DNA of 64,000 nt, taken from Methylobacterium sp. 17Sr1-1 (GTDB lineage Bacteria > Pseudomonadota > Alphaproteobacteria > Rhizobiales > Beijerinckiaceae). Below are positions 34,341-42,677 of the stretch, piece by piece. Under the pieces are notes generated by a model, which searched no databases, was not told where the DNA came from, and worked only from the letters and a program-made list of their open reading frames with translations. The stretch covers positions 1,993,001-2,057,000 of the forward strand of contig NZ_CP029552.1 of the NCBI RefSeq assembly GCF_003173775.1. The letters run 5' to 3'. Positions within the stretch are counted from its first letter, which is position 1. Every line of letters begins with the position of its first letter. Both the position numbers and the translations under genes were made by a program.

Positions 34341-35003
34341 TCAATCGCTGGTGGCGAGGCGCCGCTCGCCCCGGCGCACGATCCAGGTGAGGGGATAGAG
34401 CGCCGCGAAGTACAGGACCGCCACGAGGGTGTAGATCTCCAGCGGCCGGTAGCTGTCATGGGCCGCGACCTGGCCCTGGTAGAGCAGGTCCGGCACCGCC
34501 AGCACCGAGACGAGGGACGTGTTCTTGAACTGGATGATCGACTGGTTCATCAGCGGCGGCACCATGCGCTTGAGCGCCTGGGGCAGGACGATCCGGCGCA
34601 GGCTCTGCGCCGGAGTCATGCCGAGGGCCGCCGCCGCCTCGCCCTGGCCGCGGTCGATCGACACGATGCCGCCGCGGATGATCTCGGCGTAGAACGAGCC
34701 GCCGTAGAGCGACAGCGCCAGCACCGAGGCGCCGACCGCCGAGATCTCGATGCCTGAGAGGATCGGCAGGGCGTAGTAGAACCACACCAGCTGCACCAGG
34801 AGCGGGGTGCAGCGGAACACCTCGATATAGGCGTTGCTGAGCCAGCGCAGGGGCGCGATGGGCGAGAGCTTGGCGAGACCGGCGCCCAAGCCGACCAGGA
34901 GGCCGATCACCACGATCGCGACCGTGAAGGCCGCGGTGACGCCGAGCCCCTGGACGAACAGCCAGCGGTAGGTCCAGAGCGAGCCGAAATCCCAAGTGTA
35001 CAT
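34341..35003 (-). CDS. Polar amino-acid ABC transporter permease (HisM/GlnP type)
   Basis: This 220-residue permease has several transmembrane helices and the conserved LRWLSNAYIEVFRCTPLLVQLVWFYYALP motif of PAAT permeases. An EAA-like loop reads AAAALGMTPAQSLRRIVLPQALKRMVPP. I chose the ATG at 35003. The longer in-frame reading starts inside a palindromic repeat and adds residues without similarity. Only one permease gene is present, so the channel is probably a homodimer. Confidence 0.9.
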   Translation of the reverse strand: MYTWDFGSLWTYRWLFVQGLGVTAAFTVAIVVIGLLVGLGAGLAKLSPIAPLRWLSNAYIEVFRCTPLLVQLVWFYYALPILSGIEISAVGASVLALSLYGGSFYAEIIRGGIVSIDRGQGEAAAALGMTPAQSLRRIVLPQALKRMVPPLMNQSIIQFKNTSLVSVLAVPDLLYQGQVAAHDSYRPLEIYTLVAVLYFAALYPLTWIVRRGERRLATSD

Positions 35004-35013
35004 GTCCAGACCC

Positions 35014-35061
35014 AGAGCATTTTCCGACGAAGTGGATGCCGGTTCATCGAAGAAAATGCGA
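35014..35061. repeat. REP-type palindromic repeat (family C)
   Basis: AGAGCATTTTCCGACGAAGT...GAAGAAAATGC has GCATTTTC/GAAAATGC tips and a partly paired interior. I recognise this type as a dispersed repeat of Methylobacterium and related genomes. It lies immediately upstream of the permease start, inside the operon. Confidence 0.7.
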
Positions 35062-35074
35062 CAAAACAAAGACT

Positions 35075-35115
35075 TAGAGCGCTTCTCGATCGCAGCGCGA
35101 TCGAGAAGCGCTCTA
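35075..35115. terminator. Perfect 19-bp hairpin after the binding-protein gene
   Basis: TAGAGCGCTTCTCGATCGC pairs perfectly with its complement around the loop AGC. It starts 26 bases after the stop of the binding-protein gene and before the permease. Such hairpins commonly stabilise the binding-protein message or cause partial termination, giving more binding protein than permease. Confidence 0.7.
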
Positions 35116-35141
35116 ACCCTGCCGGGCCGCCCCGCGCCGGC

Positions 35142-35996
35142 TCACAGCGAGACGCCGGCCGGCATGTCGGCCTCGGTCACGCCCACCAGCTCCATGTTCG
35201 ACACGATGGTCTGGCGGATGAAGCCGAGGCCCTTGTTGTAGTCGATCCAGGTGTTGACGAAGTCGCGCAGGGTCTTGTCGCGCTCGCGCCGGAAGCCGGC
35301 ATTCGAGGTGGTGGCGAAGACCGGGTTCGGCACCACCAGCTGCCCGAGGCCTGAGTTCTTCTTCAGCACGGTCATCGCCAGCATCAGGATCAGGCATTGC
35401 GCGTCGACCCGGCCGGTCGAGAGCGCCAGCGTCGCCTCGTCGGCGGACTTGAAGCGCACGACCTGCGCCTTCGGGCAGAGCCGGGTCACGACGGCGTCGT
35501 GCGAGGAGCCGACATCGACCGCGAGCTTCACGTCCGGGCTGTTCAGCTCGGCCCAGGTCTTGGGCGAAAAACCCTTCTTGGCGATGACGGTAAAGGCGTT
35601 GCTGAACACCGGCACGGAGAAATCGACCACCAGCGCCCGCTTCGGGGTCGGGTTGAGGCCGAAGAACAGGTCGATCTTGTTGGCCTGAAGATCGAGCACC
35701 GCGTTGCCCCAGGTGGTCTCGGAGAGCTCCAGCTCCGCCTCGAGCTCGGTCGCCAGGGCCTTCGCCATGTCGACGTAGAAGCCGCGCCACTGACCGGTCG
35801 CAATGTCCTTCTGGTAGTACGGCGCCCCGCCGGCCACCGCCGCGGTGCGCAGCTTCTTCGTTCGGCGGATCCGGTCGAAGGCGCTCTCGGCGGCGTCCTG
35901 CGCCTGGGCCGGGGTGACGAGCGCGGAGGCGACCGCCCCCGCCGCCACGGAGCCGGCCCCAACCAGGCCTGCCAGCGATCTGCGTGACAGCATCAC
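35142..35996 (-). CDS. Polar amino-acid ABC transporter substrate-binding protein
   Basis: This 284-residue periplasmic family-3 binding protein has a signal peptide with SRRSL near the start and an AQA cleavage site at about 30-32. The mature protein has the family pattern YYQKDIATGQWRGFYVDMAKALATELE, NKIDLFFGLNPTPKRA and VDFSVPVF. Then LAVDVGSSHDAVV and VDAQCLIL form the second lobe. It is first in the operon with permease, ATPase, SDR-like and enolase-superfamily genes, and a strong hairpin follows its stop. The ligand is probably an amino acid or derivative; which one is unknown. Confidence 0.9.
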   Translation of the reverse strand: MMLSRRSLAGLVGAGSVAAGAVASALVTPAQAQDAAESAFDRIRRTKKLRTAAVAGGAPYYQKDIATGQWRGFYVDMAKALATELEAELELSETTWGNAVLDLQANKIDLFFGLNPTPKRALVVDFSVPVFSNAFTVIAKKGFSPKTWAELNSPDVKLAVDVGSSHDAVVTRLCPKAQVVRFKSADEATLALSTGRVDAQCLILMLAMTVLKKNSGLGQLVVPNPVFATTSNAGFRRERDKTLRDFVNTWIDYNKGLGFIRQTIVSNMELVGVTEADMPAGVSL

Positions 35997-36122
35997 GACA
36001 CTTCCTTCTCTCGACGCGCGATCCTTACAGTCGCGCTTAGCACGTGGCGGGCCAGAGGCCAGCGGCTCGTGTGGGTTAATTCATGGGGACGGCCGCGCAA
36101 GGCCTAACGAGGGGAGGCGACC

Positions 36123-36803
36123 ATGACGGAGCGCAACGCCGTCGACGCGGCGATCACCAGCCGGCGCAGCGTCCGGGGTTTTCGGCCCGATCCGGTGCCG
36201 GAGGCGACGATCCGCGACCTGATCGCGCTCGCCGGACGGGCGCCGAGCGGCAGCAACATCCAGCCCTGGAAGGCCCACGTCGTCACGGGCGCGGCCCTGC
36301 GACGCCTCACCGACGCCCTCACGGCGGCGCACGAGAGCGACGCGCCGGAGGCCCGCGAGTACGAGTATTATCCGGTGACCTGGCGCGAGCCGTATCTCGG
36401 CAGGCGCCGGGCGCTCGGCTGGCAGCTCTACGGGCTCGCTGGCATCGCCAAGGGCGACAAGGCGGGCGCCAAGCGCCAGATGGGGCGCAACTTCACGTTC
36501 TTCGGCGCGCCCGTCGGCCTCGTCTTCACCATCGACCGCGACATGGAGCAGGGCAGCTGGCTCGATTACGGCATGTTCCTCCAGACCCTGATGCTCGCCG
36601 CCCGCGGCCGCGGCCTCGACACCTGCCCGCAGGCGGCGATCGCGAGCTACCCGGCGGTGGTGCGGGCCGAGCTCGGGGTGCCGGAGAGCGAGATGGTGGT
36701 GTGCGGGATGGCGCTTGGGCACGCCGACCCGGAGGAGCCGGTGAATGCGTTGCGGGCGGAGCGGGAGCCGGTGGAGGTGTATACGGTGTTACACGATGAG
36801 TGA
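36123..36803 (+). CDS. Nitroreductase-family flavoprotein
   Basis: This 226-residue FMN-dependent NAD(P)H oxidoreductase has the FMN-phosphate loop in SRRSVRGFRPDPVP, the cofactor segment GRAPSGSNIQPW, and the C-terminal GMALGHADPEEPVNALRAER loop typical of nitroreductases. The ATG follows GAGGGGAGGCGACC. It is divergent from the amino-acid ABC operon (126 bases apart) and has no obvious partner gene. Substrates in this family are broad (nitroaromatics, quinones, flavins), so no specific role is claimed. Confidence 0.9.
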   Translation: MTERNAVDAAITSRRSVRGFRPDPVPEATIRDLIALAGRAPSGSNIQPWKAHVVTGAALRRLTDALTAAHESDAPEAREYEYYPVTWREPYLGRRRALGWQLYGLAGIAKGDKAGAKRQMGRNFTFFGAPVGLVFTIDRDMEQGSWLDYGMFLQTLMLAARGRGLDTCPQAAIASYPAVVRAELGVPESEMVVCGMALGHADPEEPVNALRAEREPVEVYTVLHDE

Positions 36804-36885
36804 GGTTCATTGTGGGAGATTTACGCTCAGTTTCGATGATAGATGAGGGGCTGCTTGATTGGCCTCTACCGACTTATTACCCTCC

Positions 36886-37035
36886 ACGTCATTCCGGGCC
36901 GCGCAGCGGAGCCCGGAGTGCCGAAGGCACGCCCAGACACTCAGGTCGTTCAAAAAGAAGCGGAGAGCATTCCGACTGATCCTGCATCATCCGCGGTTCT
37001 GGATCCCGGGCTCCGCTACGCGGCCCCGGAATGCC
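36886..37035. repeat. Intergenic inverted repeat (family A), copy 3
   Basis: It starts CGTCATTCCGGGCCGCGCAG and ends CTACGCGGCCCCGGAATGCC. The outer arms match the other copies, while the left inner arm is diverged (CCCGGAGTGCCGAAGGCACG). It lies between nitroreductase and the MFS gene. Bases 37036-37227 beyond it hold nothing I can name. Confidence 0.82.
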
Positions 37036-37227
37036 CCCGAGGCTGTCAGGACCTTCGAGCAAATCAAACAGACCCCGAGTGAGTGGTTGCGTCGGCCGAG
37101 TACATCCAAGCTCTCTTCGCCATCCCCGGCCCACGCCGGTCGCTCGCTTCGGGCACGACCGAAGCATCCCGACGACTTGATCTGCCATAACGGCAGCGTC
37201 AGATTAACTCTCGGGAATGCGCCGATC

Positions 37228-38520
37228 GTGCCGAACTCCCCACATCGCGGGCCGGGCTTCTATGGCTGGTACATCGTCGCGGCGGCCTTCGTCGTCGCCG
37301 TCTTCGGCTGGGGCTTCGGGTTCTACGGCCCGCCGGTCTATCTCGAGGCGGTCCGGCAGGCGCGGGGATGGCCGATCGCCCTCGTGTCCGGCGCCGTGAC
37401 CGTCCATTTCCTGACGGGCACCGGAATCATCGCTGGCCTGCCCCTCCTGCACCGTCGCTTCGGCCTGCCCGCCGTCACGTTCGCCGGCGCCGTCCTGCTG
37501 GCGGTCGGCGTGCTCGGCTGGGCCCTCGCGCGGACGCCGTGGCAGCTCTACCTCGCCGCCGTTTTGAGCGGGGCCGCCTGGCCGACGATGGGGGCGGCCG
37601 CCGTCAACGCGATCGTCGCCCCCTGGTTCGTCGCGAAGCGTCCGGCGGCGCTGAGCATGGCCTATAATGGTGCGAGCATCGGCGGGGTCGTCTTCTCCCC
37701 GCTCTGGGTGGCCCTGATCGGCCGCATCGGTTTCCCCATGGCCGCCCTCGTGGTCGGGACCGGCATGATCGCGGTGCTCGGCGCGCTGGCGTGGCTCGTC
37801 CTGCCCCGGACCCCGGCGAGCATGGGGCAGGTGCCGGACGGAGAGGATGCCGGCGGTCCCGGCCAGGCGCCGAAGGCGGCCGCGGCGCTCCCCGCGGCGC
37901 CGCTCGCCCGCGATCGGGCCTTCGTGACGCTAAGTGCCGGCATGGCCCTGGCGCTGTTCGCGCAGATCGGCCTCATCGCGCAGCTGATCTCCCTGCTCGC
38001 CCCCACGCTCGGCCCGGACGGGGCGGGACTGGCGGCCGGGCTGGCGACCGCGGCGGCGATCGTCGGGCGCATCGCGGTCGGATGGGCGATGCCGGCCGGC
38101 ACGGATCGCCGCCGCGTGGCCGTGCTCAGCCTCCTGATCCAGGCCGTCGGGTGCGGGGTCCTGATGCTGGCGGAGGCGACGGCGCCCTTCCTGCTGCTCG
38201 GCGCGATCCTCGTCGGCCTCGGCATCGGCAACGCCACGTCGCTGCCGCCGCTCATCGCCCAGGTCGAGTTCGCCCCGGCCGAGGCGCCGCGGGTCGTCGC
38301 GCTCATCGTGGCGATCTCGCAAGGCGCCTACGCCTTCGCGCCGGCGGCGTTCGGGCTGATGCGCCAGGCGGGGTCCGACCGGGCGGTCTTCGTGGTCGCG
38401 ATCGTCATCCAGGTCGCCGCGGCCGGCGCGTATCTGGCGGGGATCCGGGCCCATACGCGACGCGGCGGGACACCCGGGCCGTCTTCCGCGACCCCGCCCT
38501 CCGCGATGCGGAGCCTCTGA
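37228..38520 (+). CDS. MFS transporter
   Basis: The 430-residue major-facilitator protein has twelve predicted helices. GWYIVAAAFVVAVFGWGFGFYGPPVYLEAV at the N-terminus is typical of the oxalate/monocarboxylate-like MFS branch. The central loop (about 200-235, PRTPASMGQVPDGEDAGG) separates the halves. The start is uncertain. The GTG at 37228 puts the first helix close to the N-terminus, whereas the longer in-frame reading from 36859 runs through the family-A repeat and is not protein-like. The DMT gene follows five bases after the stop, suggesting co-transcription. The substrate is unknown. Confidence 0.82.
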   Translation: MPNSPHRGPGFYGWYIVAAAFVVAVFGWGFGFYGPPVYLEAVRQARGWPIALVSGAVTVHFLTGTGIIAGLPLLHRRFGLPAVTFAGAVLLAVGVLGWALARTPWQLYLAAVLSGAAWPTMGAAAVNAIVAPWFVAKRPAALSMAYNGASIGGVVFSPLWVALIGRIGFPMAALVVGTGMIAVLGALAWLVLPRTPASMGQVPDGEDAGGPGQAPKAAAALPAAPLARDRAFVTLSAGMALALFAQIGLIAQLISLLAPTLGPDGAGLAAGLATAAAIVGRIAVGWAMPAGTDRRRVAVLSLLIQAVGCGVLMLAEATAPFLLLGAILVGLGIGNATSLPPLIAQVEFAPAEAPRVVALIVAISQGAYAFAPAAFGLMRQAGSDRAVFVVAIVIQVAAAGAYLAGIRAHTRRGGTPGPSSATPPSAMRSL

Positions 38521-38525
38521 CACCG

Positions 38526-39407
38526 ATGCTGGCGCGCCGCGCCGCTTTCGTCCTCTTCGGCACCGTGGTCCTGGCCTGGGGCTGCAACTGGCCGGTGACC
38601 AAGATCCTCGTCGCCACAATTCCCCCGCTGTGGATCACCGCCCTGCGGTGCTGGATCGCCTTCGCCGCCCTCGTGGCGATCCTCGGGGCGACCGGCCGGC
38701 TGAACCTGCCGCCGCGGGGCGACGCTCCGGTGATCCTGGGCGTGGCCCTGCTGCACATGGTGGGGTTCTCCACGCTCACGGCGGCGGGGCTCGCGTACCT
38801 CCCGGCGGGCAAGGCGATCGTGCTCGGCTACACGACGCCGCTCTGGGTGGCACTCGCCGCCCCCGTCATCCTCGGGGAGAGGCTGGCGCGCGGGAGCGCG
38901 ATCGGCGTCGCGACCGGGCTCGCGGGTCTCGCGGTCCTGCTGAACCCCTTCGCCTTCGACTGGACCGCCCGGGACACGATCATCGGCTGCGCCCTCGTGC
39001 TGGCCGCCTCGCTGTGCTGGGCCGCCAACATCCTGGTCGGACGGGCGCACCGGTGGATCGCGCCGCCCTTGCAGCTGCTGCCCTGGCAGACCGCGCTCGC
39101 CGGCACGGTGCTGACGCTCGCCGCGCTGCTGCGCGAGGGACCGCCGCACGTCGCCTGGACGGGCGAGACGATCGGCCTTCTGGCGTTCAGCGGCCTCGTC
39201 GGCACCGGGCTGGCCTACTGGGCGATGTCGATGGTCACGCGGTCGTTGCCGGCGCTCGCGACGGCTTTGGGCGTGACGGCGACCCCGATCGTCGGGATCG
39301 CCATCGCGACCGCAATGCTCGGCGAGCCTCTGGACGGGACGCTCGCGGTGTCGGCGGCGCTGGTCGTGGGCGGCATCGTCGCCAGCACCGTCGCGGCGTC
39401 GCGCTGA
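38526..39407 (+). CDS. EamA/DMT-family transporter
   Basis: This 293-residue drug/metabolite transporter has ten hydrophobic helices in two EamA repeats. FGTVVLAWGCNWPVTKILVATIPPLW starts the first, with the usual N-terminal WGxN motif. The second includes ASLCWAANILVGRAHRW and ends AMLGEPLDGTLAVSAALVVGGI. It overlaps nothing and starts five bases after the MFS gene. The direction and solute (often amino acids or metabolite export) are unknown. Confidence 0.87.
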   Translation: MLARRAAFVLFGTVVLAWGCNWPVTKILVATIPPLWITALRCWIAFAALVAILGATGRLNLPPRGDAPVILGVALLHMVGFSTLTAAGLAYLPAGKAIVLGYTTPLWVALAAPVILGERLARGSAIGVATGLAGLAVLLNPFAFDWTARDTIIGCALVLAASLCWAANILVGRAHRWIAPPLQLLPWQTALAGTVLTLAALLREGPPHVAWTGETIGLLAFSGLVGTGLAYWAMSMVTRSLPALATALGVTATPIVGIAIATAMLGEPLDGTLAVSAALVVGGIVASTVAASR

Positions 39408-39423
39408 AACCAATCGGTTCGCC

Positions 39424-39565
39424 GCACCGCCACCCGGACCACCGGCTCGAACCGCCCTGCACCGTCGCCGCGGCGATCCGCACGGCGCAGCGGCCGTCGG
39501 CCCGGTCCGGGTCGAGGCCTTCCGTCGCCGAGCGGATTCCCAGGGTCTCAGGGCGGGCCCGCACG
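39424..39565 (-). pseudogene. Decayed fragment of an SMP-30 lactonase 3' end
   Basis: Read on the minus strand, this stretch encodes SATEGLDPDRADGR. In another frame it then gives GRFEPVVRV. The intact lactonase at 40801-41676 ends SATEGLDPDRTDDR...GRFEPPVRVE. Similarity at DNA level runs for about 100 bases and perhaps to 39565, with at least one frameshift. It has no start and no upstream two-thirds of the gene. It lies in the same orientation as the intact copy, on the far side of the monooxygenase gene, so it looks like the remnant of a tandem duplication. Confidence 0.8.
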
Positions 39566-39575
39566 GCGATTCTGC

Positions 39576-40790
39576 TCACCCGCGTGCTGTCGGGATGTCC
39601 GTGTCGGCCCGCCCCTCCACGTAGCGCGATAGGTCCGGCTCCTCCCGCGATCCCCCGAACAGCCGCCCCGCGACGCCGCGCAGGGCCGGTTTGCTCGCCG
39701 CGCGCAAAGCCGCATGCAGCACGCGGATGCCGGCCCGCGTGCGCGGATGCATCAGCCGGGGCGCGATCTTCGGCACGCCCTGCGCCTGCCCGACCATCGG
39801 ACGCATCGCCCGTTCGTAGGCCGCGAGCGCCCCCGGCACGTCGCCGCCGCGGGCGAGTTCCCCGGCGAGCACCCGCGCCCCGGTGATCGCCAGCGTGGCG
39901 CCGATGCCGGCGAGCGGGGTCGCGCACCAGGCGGCGTCGCCGGTGAGCGCGATGCGGCCGCGCGACCAGCGCGGCATCCGCACCTGGCGCAGCACGTCGA
40001 AGTAGAAGTCGTCGGTGTCGTCGAGGGCCGCGAGCACCCGCGGCGCCTCCCAGCCGGCATCCCGGAAGCGCTCGCGCAGGAAGGCCTTCTGGCGGGCGGC
40101 GTCCCAGCCCTGCGCCTCCGGCAGGGGCCCGTGGACCGAGAGCATCGCCCGGGTGGTCCCGTAGGGGTCGGGGCGCAGCGAGAGGCTGCGGCCGCCGGGC
40201 GCGTTGTACCAGCGCCAGAGCCGGTCGTCGGCGGGCGTGCGAGGGATCGTCAAGTAGGCGATCGTCAGGTCCATCCAGCGCGGGTCGTTCTCGCCCGGAA
40301 ACACCCGCTCGCGGGTCGCGGAGCCGACGCCCTCGGCGACGATCACGGCGTCGTAGCGCGCGGTGCCGCCGCCCGCGAAGGCGACGGTCCCGTCCTCCTC
40401 GACCCGCGCGATACCGTCGTCGAAGCGGTAGGCGGCGTGGCCGGTGCTCGCCTCGTAGAGGAGGCGCGCGAGGTCGCCGCGCAGGATCTCCATCTCGGCG
40501 GTCGGGCCCTCGCCCTCGGTCTCCCCGGCCATGAAGCGCGCCCGGACCCGGCCCGTGCCGTCCACCCAGGCGGTGCCTTCCTCGCCGGTGCCGCGGGCGA
40601 GCGCCGCCCGCTCCAGCCCCATCTCGCGCAGGATCGTGCGGCCGATCCCGCGCACGTCGACGTTCTGGCCGCCATCGCGAAAAGCGGGCGCGCGTTCGAC
40701 CACCGTGACGTCGAAGCCGGCGCGACCGAGCCACCAGGCGGCGGTGGTGCCAGCGATGCTGGCACCGGTGATCAGGATCCGGCGGGCCAT
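39576..40790 (-). CDS. FAD-dependent monooxygenase (PHBH/UbiH/TetX-like)
   Basis: This 404-residue class A flavin monooxygenase has the N-terminal dinucleotide fold ILITGASIAGTTAAWWLGRAGFDVTVVER, a DG-like motif in YDAVIVAEGVGSATR, and the FAD-ribityl GD motif in RIALTGDAAWCATPLAGIGAT. The G-x-G-x-x-G loop is replaced by GASIAG, which keeps the first and last glycines; this variant is common in TetX-like proteins. It lies ten bases after the lactonase, at the end of the gntR-mutarotase-lactonase operon. No sugar pathway obviously needs it, so its link may be only positional. The substrate is unknown. Confidence 0.87.
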   Translation of the reverse strand: MARRILITGASIAGTTAAWWLGRAGFDVTVVERAPAFRDGGQNVDVRGIGRTILREMGLERAALARGTGEEGTAWVDGTGRVRARFMAGETEGEGPTAEMEILRGDLARLLYEASTGHAAYRFDDGIARVEEDGTVAFAGGGTARYDAVIVAEGVGSATRERVFPGENDPRWMDLTIAYLTIPRTPADDRLWRWYNAPGGRSLSLRPDPYGTTRAMLSVHGPLPEAQGWDAARQKAFLRERFRDAGWEAPRVLAALDDTDDFYFDVLRQVRMPRWSRGRIALTGDAAWCATPLAGIGATLAITGARVLAGELARGGDVPGALAAYERAMRPMVGQAQGVPKIAPRLMHPRTRAGIRVLHAALRAASKPALRGVAGRLFGGSREEPDLSRYVEGRADTDIPTARG

Positions 40791-40800
40791 GGGTTTGTCG

Positions 40801-41676
40801 CTACTCCACCCGCACGGGAGGCTCGAACCGCCCCTTCACCTTCCCCGGCACGGAAAACGTCCGCCCGGCGAAGCGGTCGTCGGTCCGGTCCGGATCGAGC
40901 CCTTCCGTCGCCGAGGTGACCACGAGGGTGTCGGCGTCCGCGCCGATGAAGGCCGGGCAGGTCACCTGGCGGGCCGGCATCGCGATGCTGCGCACCCGGG
41001 TGCCGTCGGGGGCATAGGCGTCGAGGCTGGCGCCGCCCCAGCGCGCGTTCCAGAGCAGGCCCTCCGCGTCGATCACCGCTCCGTCCGGCGCGCCCTCGGA
41101 GGCCGGGACCTGCACGAAGACCCGGCGCTCGCCGACCGGCAGGCCGGTCGCCGGATCGGTGGCGATGCGCCAGATCGTGCCGGCCTCCGAATCGGCGAAG
41201 GTCGCGGAGGTGCCGTCACCTGAGAACGCGATGGCGTTCGGGATGGTGAGGCCGGTGAACAGGGTCCGGATCTCGCCGCGGAAGAACCAGTAGATCGCGC
41301 CGAGCCCCTTCTCGGCTTGCTTGCCCATCGTGCCGAGCCAGAGCGCGCCGCTCGGGTGGACCCGGCCGTCGTTGGAGCGGGTCTCGGGCCGGTCGGCCTC
41401 GAGCGGCGTCAGCAGCCGCAGGCGGCCGGTGGCGATGTCGCGGAGATACAGGCCGTCCTCGGCGCCCAGCAGCTGGGTGTGGTCGTCGACCCGCGCCACC
41501 ATCGAGGCCATCACCGGCAGGTCGTGCAGAACCGTGCTGCCGCCCGAAAACGGTCGCTCGGCGAGATGCTTGCCGAGGATGTCGAGCCAGTACAGCCGGC
41601 CGAGGCCGGGATGCGCCGCCGGTCCCTCGCCGAGGATGCAGGCGCGGTCGCAGAAGAGGCCGGCCCAGCCGCTCAT
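40801..41676 (-). CDS. SMP-30/gluconolactonase-family sugar lactonase
   Basis: This 291-residue beta-propeller lactonase hydrolyses aldonolactones. Metal ligands are in LGEGPAAHP (Glu), RSNDGRVHPSGALWLGTM (Asn and Asp region), LTIPNAIAFS (Asn) and GAPDGAVIDAEGLLWNARWGG (Asp). The SNDGR..P.G..W.GTM signature is typical of this subgroup (xylono-, arabinono- or galactonolactonase-like). The ATG overlaps the mutarotase stop by four bases. With the divergent sugar dehydrogenase it forms steps one and two of an oxidative aldose pathway. Confidence 0.92.
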   Translation of the reverse strand: MSGWAGLFCDRACILGEGPAAHPGLGRLYWLDILGKHLAERPFSGGSTVLHDLPVMASMVARVDDHTQLLGAEDGLYLRDIATGRLRLLTPLEADRPETRSNDGRVHPSGALWLGTMGKQAEKGLGAIYWFFRGEIRTLFTGLTIPNAIAFSGDGTSATFADSEAGTIWRIATDPATGLPVGERRVFVQVPASEGAPDGAVIDAEGLLWNARWGGASLDAYAPDGTRVRSIAMPARQVTCPAFIGADADTLVVTSATEGLDPDRTDDRFAGRTFSVPGKVKGRFEPPVRVE

Positions 41677-42677
41677 CGGGCGGTCTCCTTGGCGAAGCGG
41701 TACGCGATGATCTGGCGGTAGGTCTCGCCCGGGCGAAGCACCGCGCTCGGGAAGTCCGGGTGGTTCGGTGCGTCGGGATAGGCCTCGGGCTCCAGGCAGA
41801 GCGCGGTGCGGGCCGCGAAGCCGAGGTTCGCCTTGGGCAACTGCGTGCCGTCGTAGAACTGCACGGCCGGGGCGGTCGCCAGCACCGTCAGCGCCACGTC
41901 GCTGCCCGCCGCCGTGACCCGGGCGACGGGGCGGGGCTCGGAGACGGTTTCGCGCCCGAGCACGAAGGCGTGGTCGAAGTCTTGCGTCCCGATGCGGGTG
42001 GGCGCGCGCAGGTCGAAGCGGGTACCGGCGACCGGAGCGACCGCGCCGGTCGGGATCTGGGCATCGTCGACCGGCAGGTACGATTCCGCCGGGATCTCGA
42101 TCACGTGGTCGTCGATCGTCGGGGCCGGGCCGCCATCGGGCGGCAGCAGCAGGTTGAAGTAGCTGTGGTTCGTCAGGTTGACGAGGGTGGCGGCATCCGT
42201 CGTCGCGGTCAGCGTGGTGCGCAGGGTGCCGGGGCCGGTGATGGCGTAGGTGCAGGTGGCGGTGAGCGCCCCCGGATAGCCCTCCTCGCCATCGGCCGCC
42301 CGGTAGGTCAGGGTCACCGCGCGCGCGCCGACCTCCGCGAACGTCCAGTTGCGGCGCGAGAAGCCCCGCGTCCCGCCGTGGAGGTGGGTGCGGCCGCCCT
42401 CGTTGCGGGGCAGCTCGTAGGCCGTGCCGTCGAGGGTGAAGCGCCCGCCGGCGATGCGGTTGGCGAAGCGCCCGACGATCGCGCCGAAATGCGGGGTCTT
42501 CGCCACGTAGTCGTGGGCGTCGTCGCGTCCGAGCACCATCGGGCGGCCCTGGAAGTCGAGCCGGCGGAGCGCCGCCCCGAGACTCAGGACCGCGACCGCG
42601 AGCCCCTCGCCCTCCAGGCGCACCTCCAGGATCGGGCTGCCGTCCGGCATCGTGCCGACGGGGACGGGATCGCTCAT
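41673..42677 (-). CDS. Aldose 1-epimerase (mutarotase)
   Basis: This 334-residue GalM-type enzyme interconverts alpha and beta anomers. The substrate-binding arginine is in VGRFANRIAGGRF. The first catalytic histidine is in RTHLHGGTRGF and the second in NLTNHSYFNL, with the catalytic glutamate near LCLEPEAYPDAPNHPDFPS. All are intact. It overlaps both neighbours by four bases (ATGA junctions), so it is tightly coupled to the GntR gene and the lactonase. Anomer supply to the sugar dehydrogenase is the probable role. Confidence 0.92.
   Translation of the reverse strand: MSDPVPVGTMPDGSPILEVRLEGEGLAVAVLSLGAALRRLDFQGRPMVLGRDDAHDYVAKTPHFGAIVGRFANRIAGGRFTLDGTAYELPRNEGGRTHLHGGTRGFSRRNWTFAEVGARAVTLTYRAADGEEGYPGALTATCTYAITGPGTLRTTLTATTDAATLVNLTNHSYFNLLLPPDGGPAPTIDDHVIEIPAESYLPVDDAQIPTGAVAPVAGTRFDLRAPTRIGTQDFDHAFVLGRETVSEPRPVARVTAAGSDVALTVLATAPAVQFYDGTQLPKANLGFAARTALCLEPEAYPDAPNHPDFPSAVLRPGETYRQIIAYRFAKETAR

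Noticed and set aside
36859..37227. A 123-residue N-terminal extension of the MFS protein
   Set aside because: The extension is a translation of the family-A repeat and flanking DNA and precedes the first membrane helix with no family similarity.
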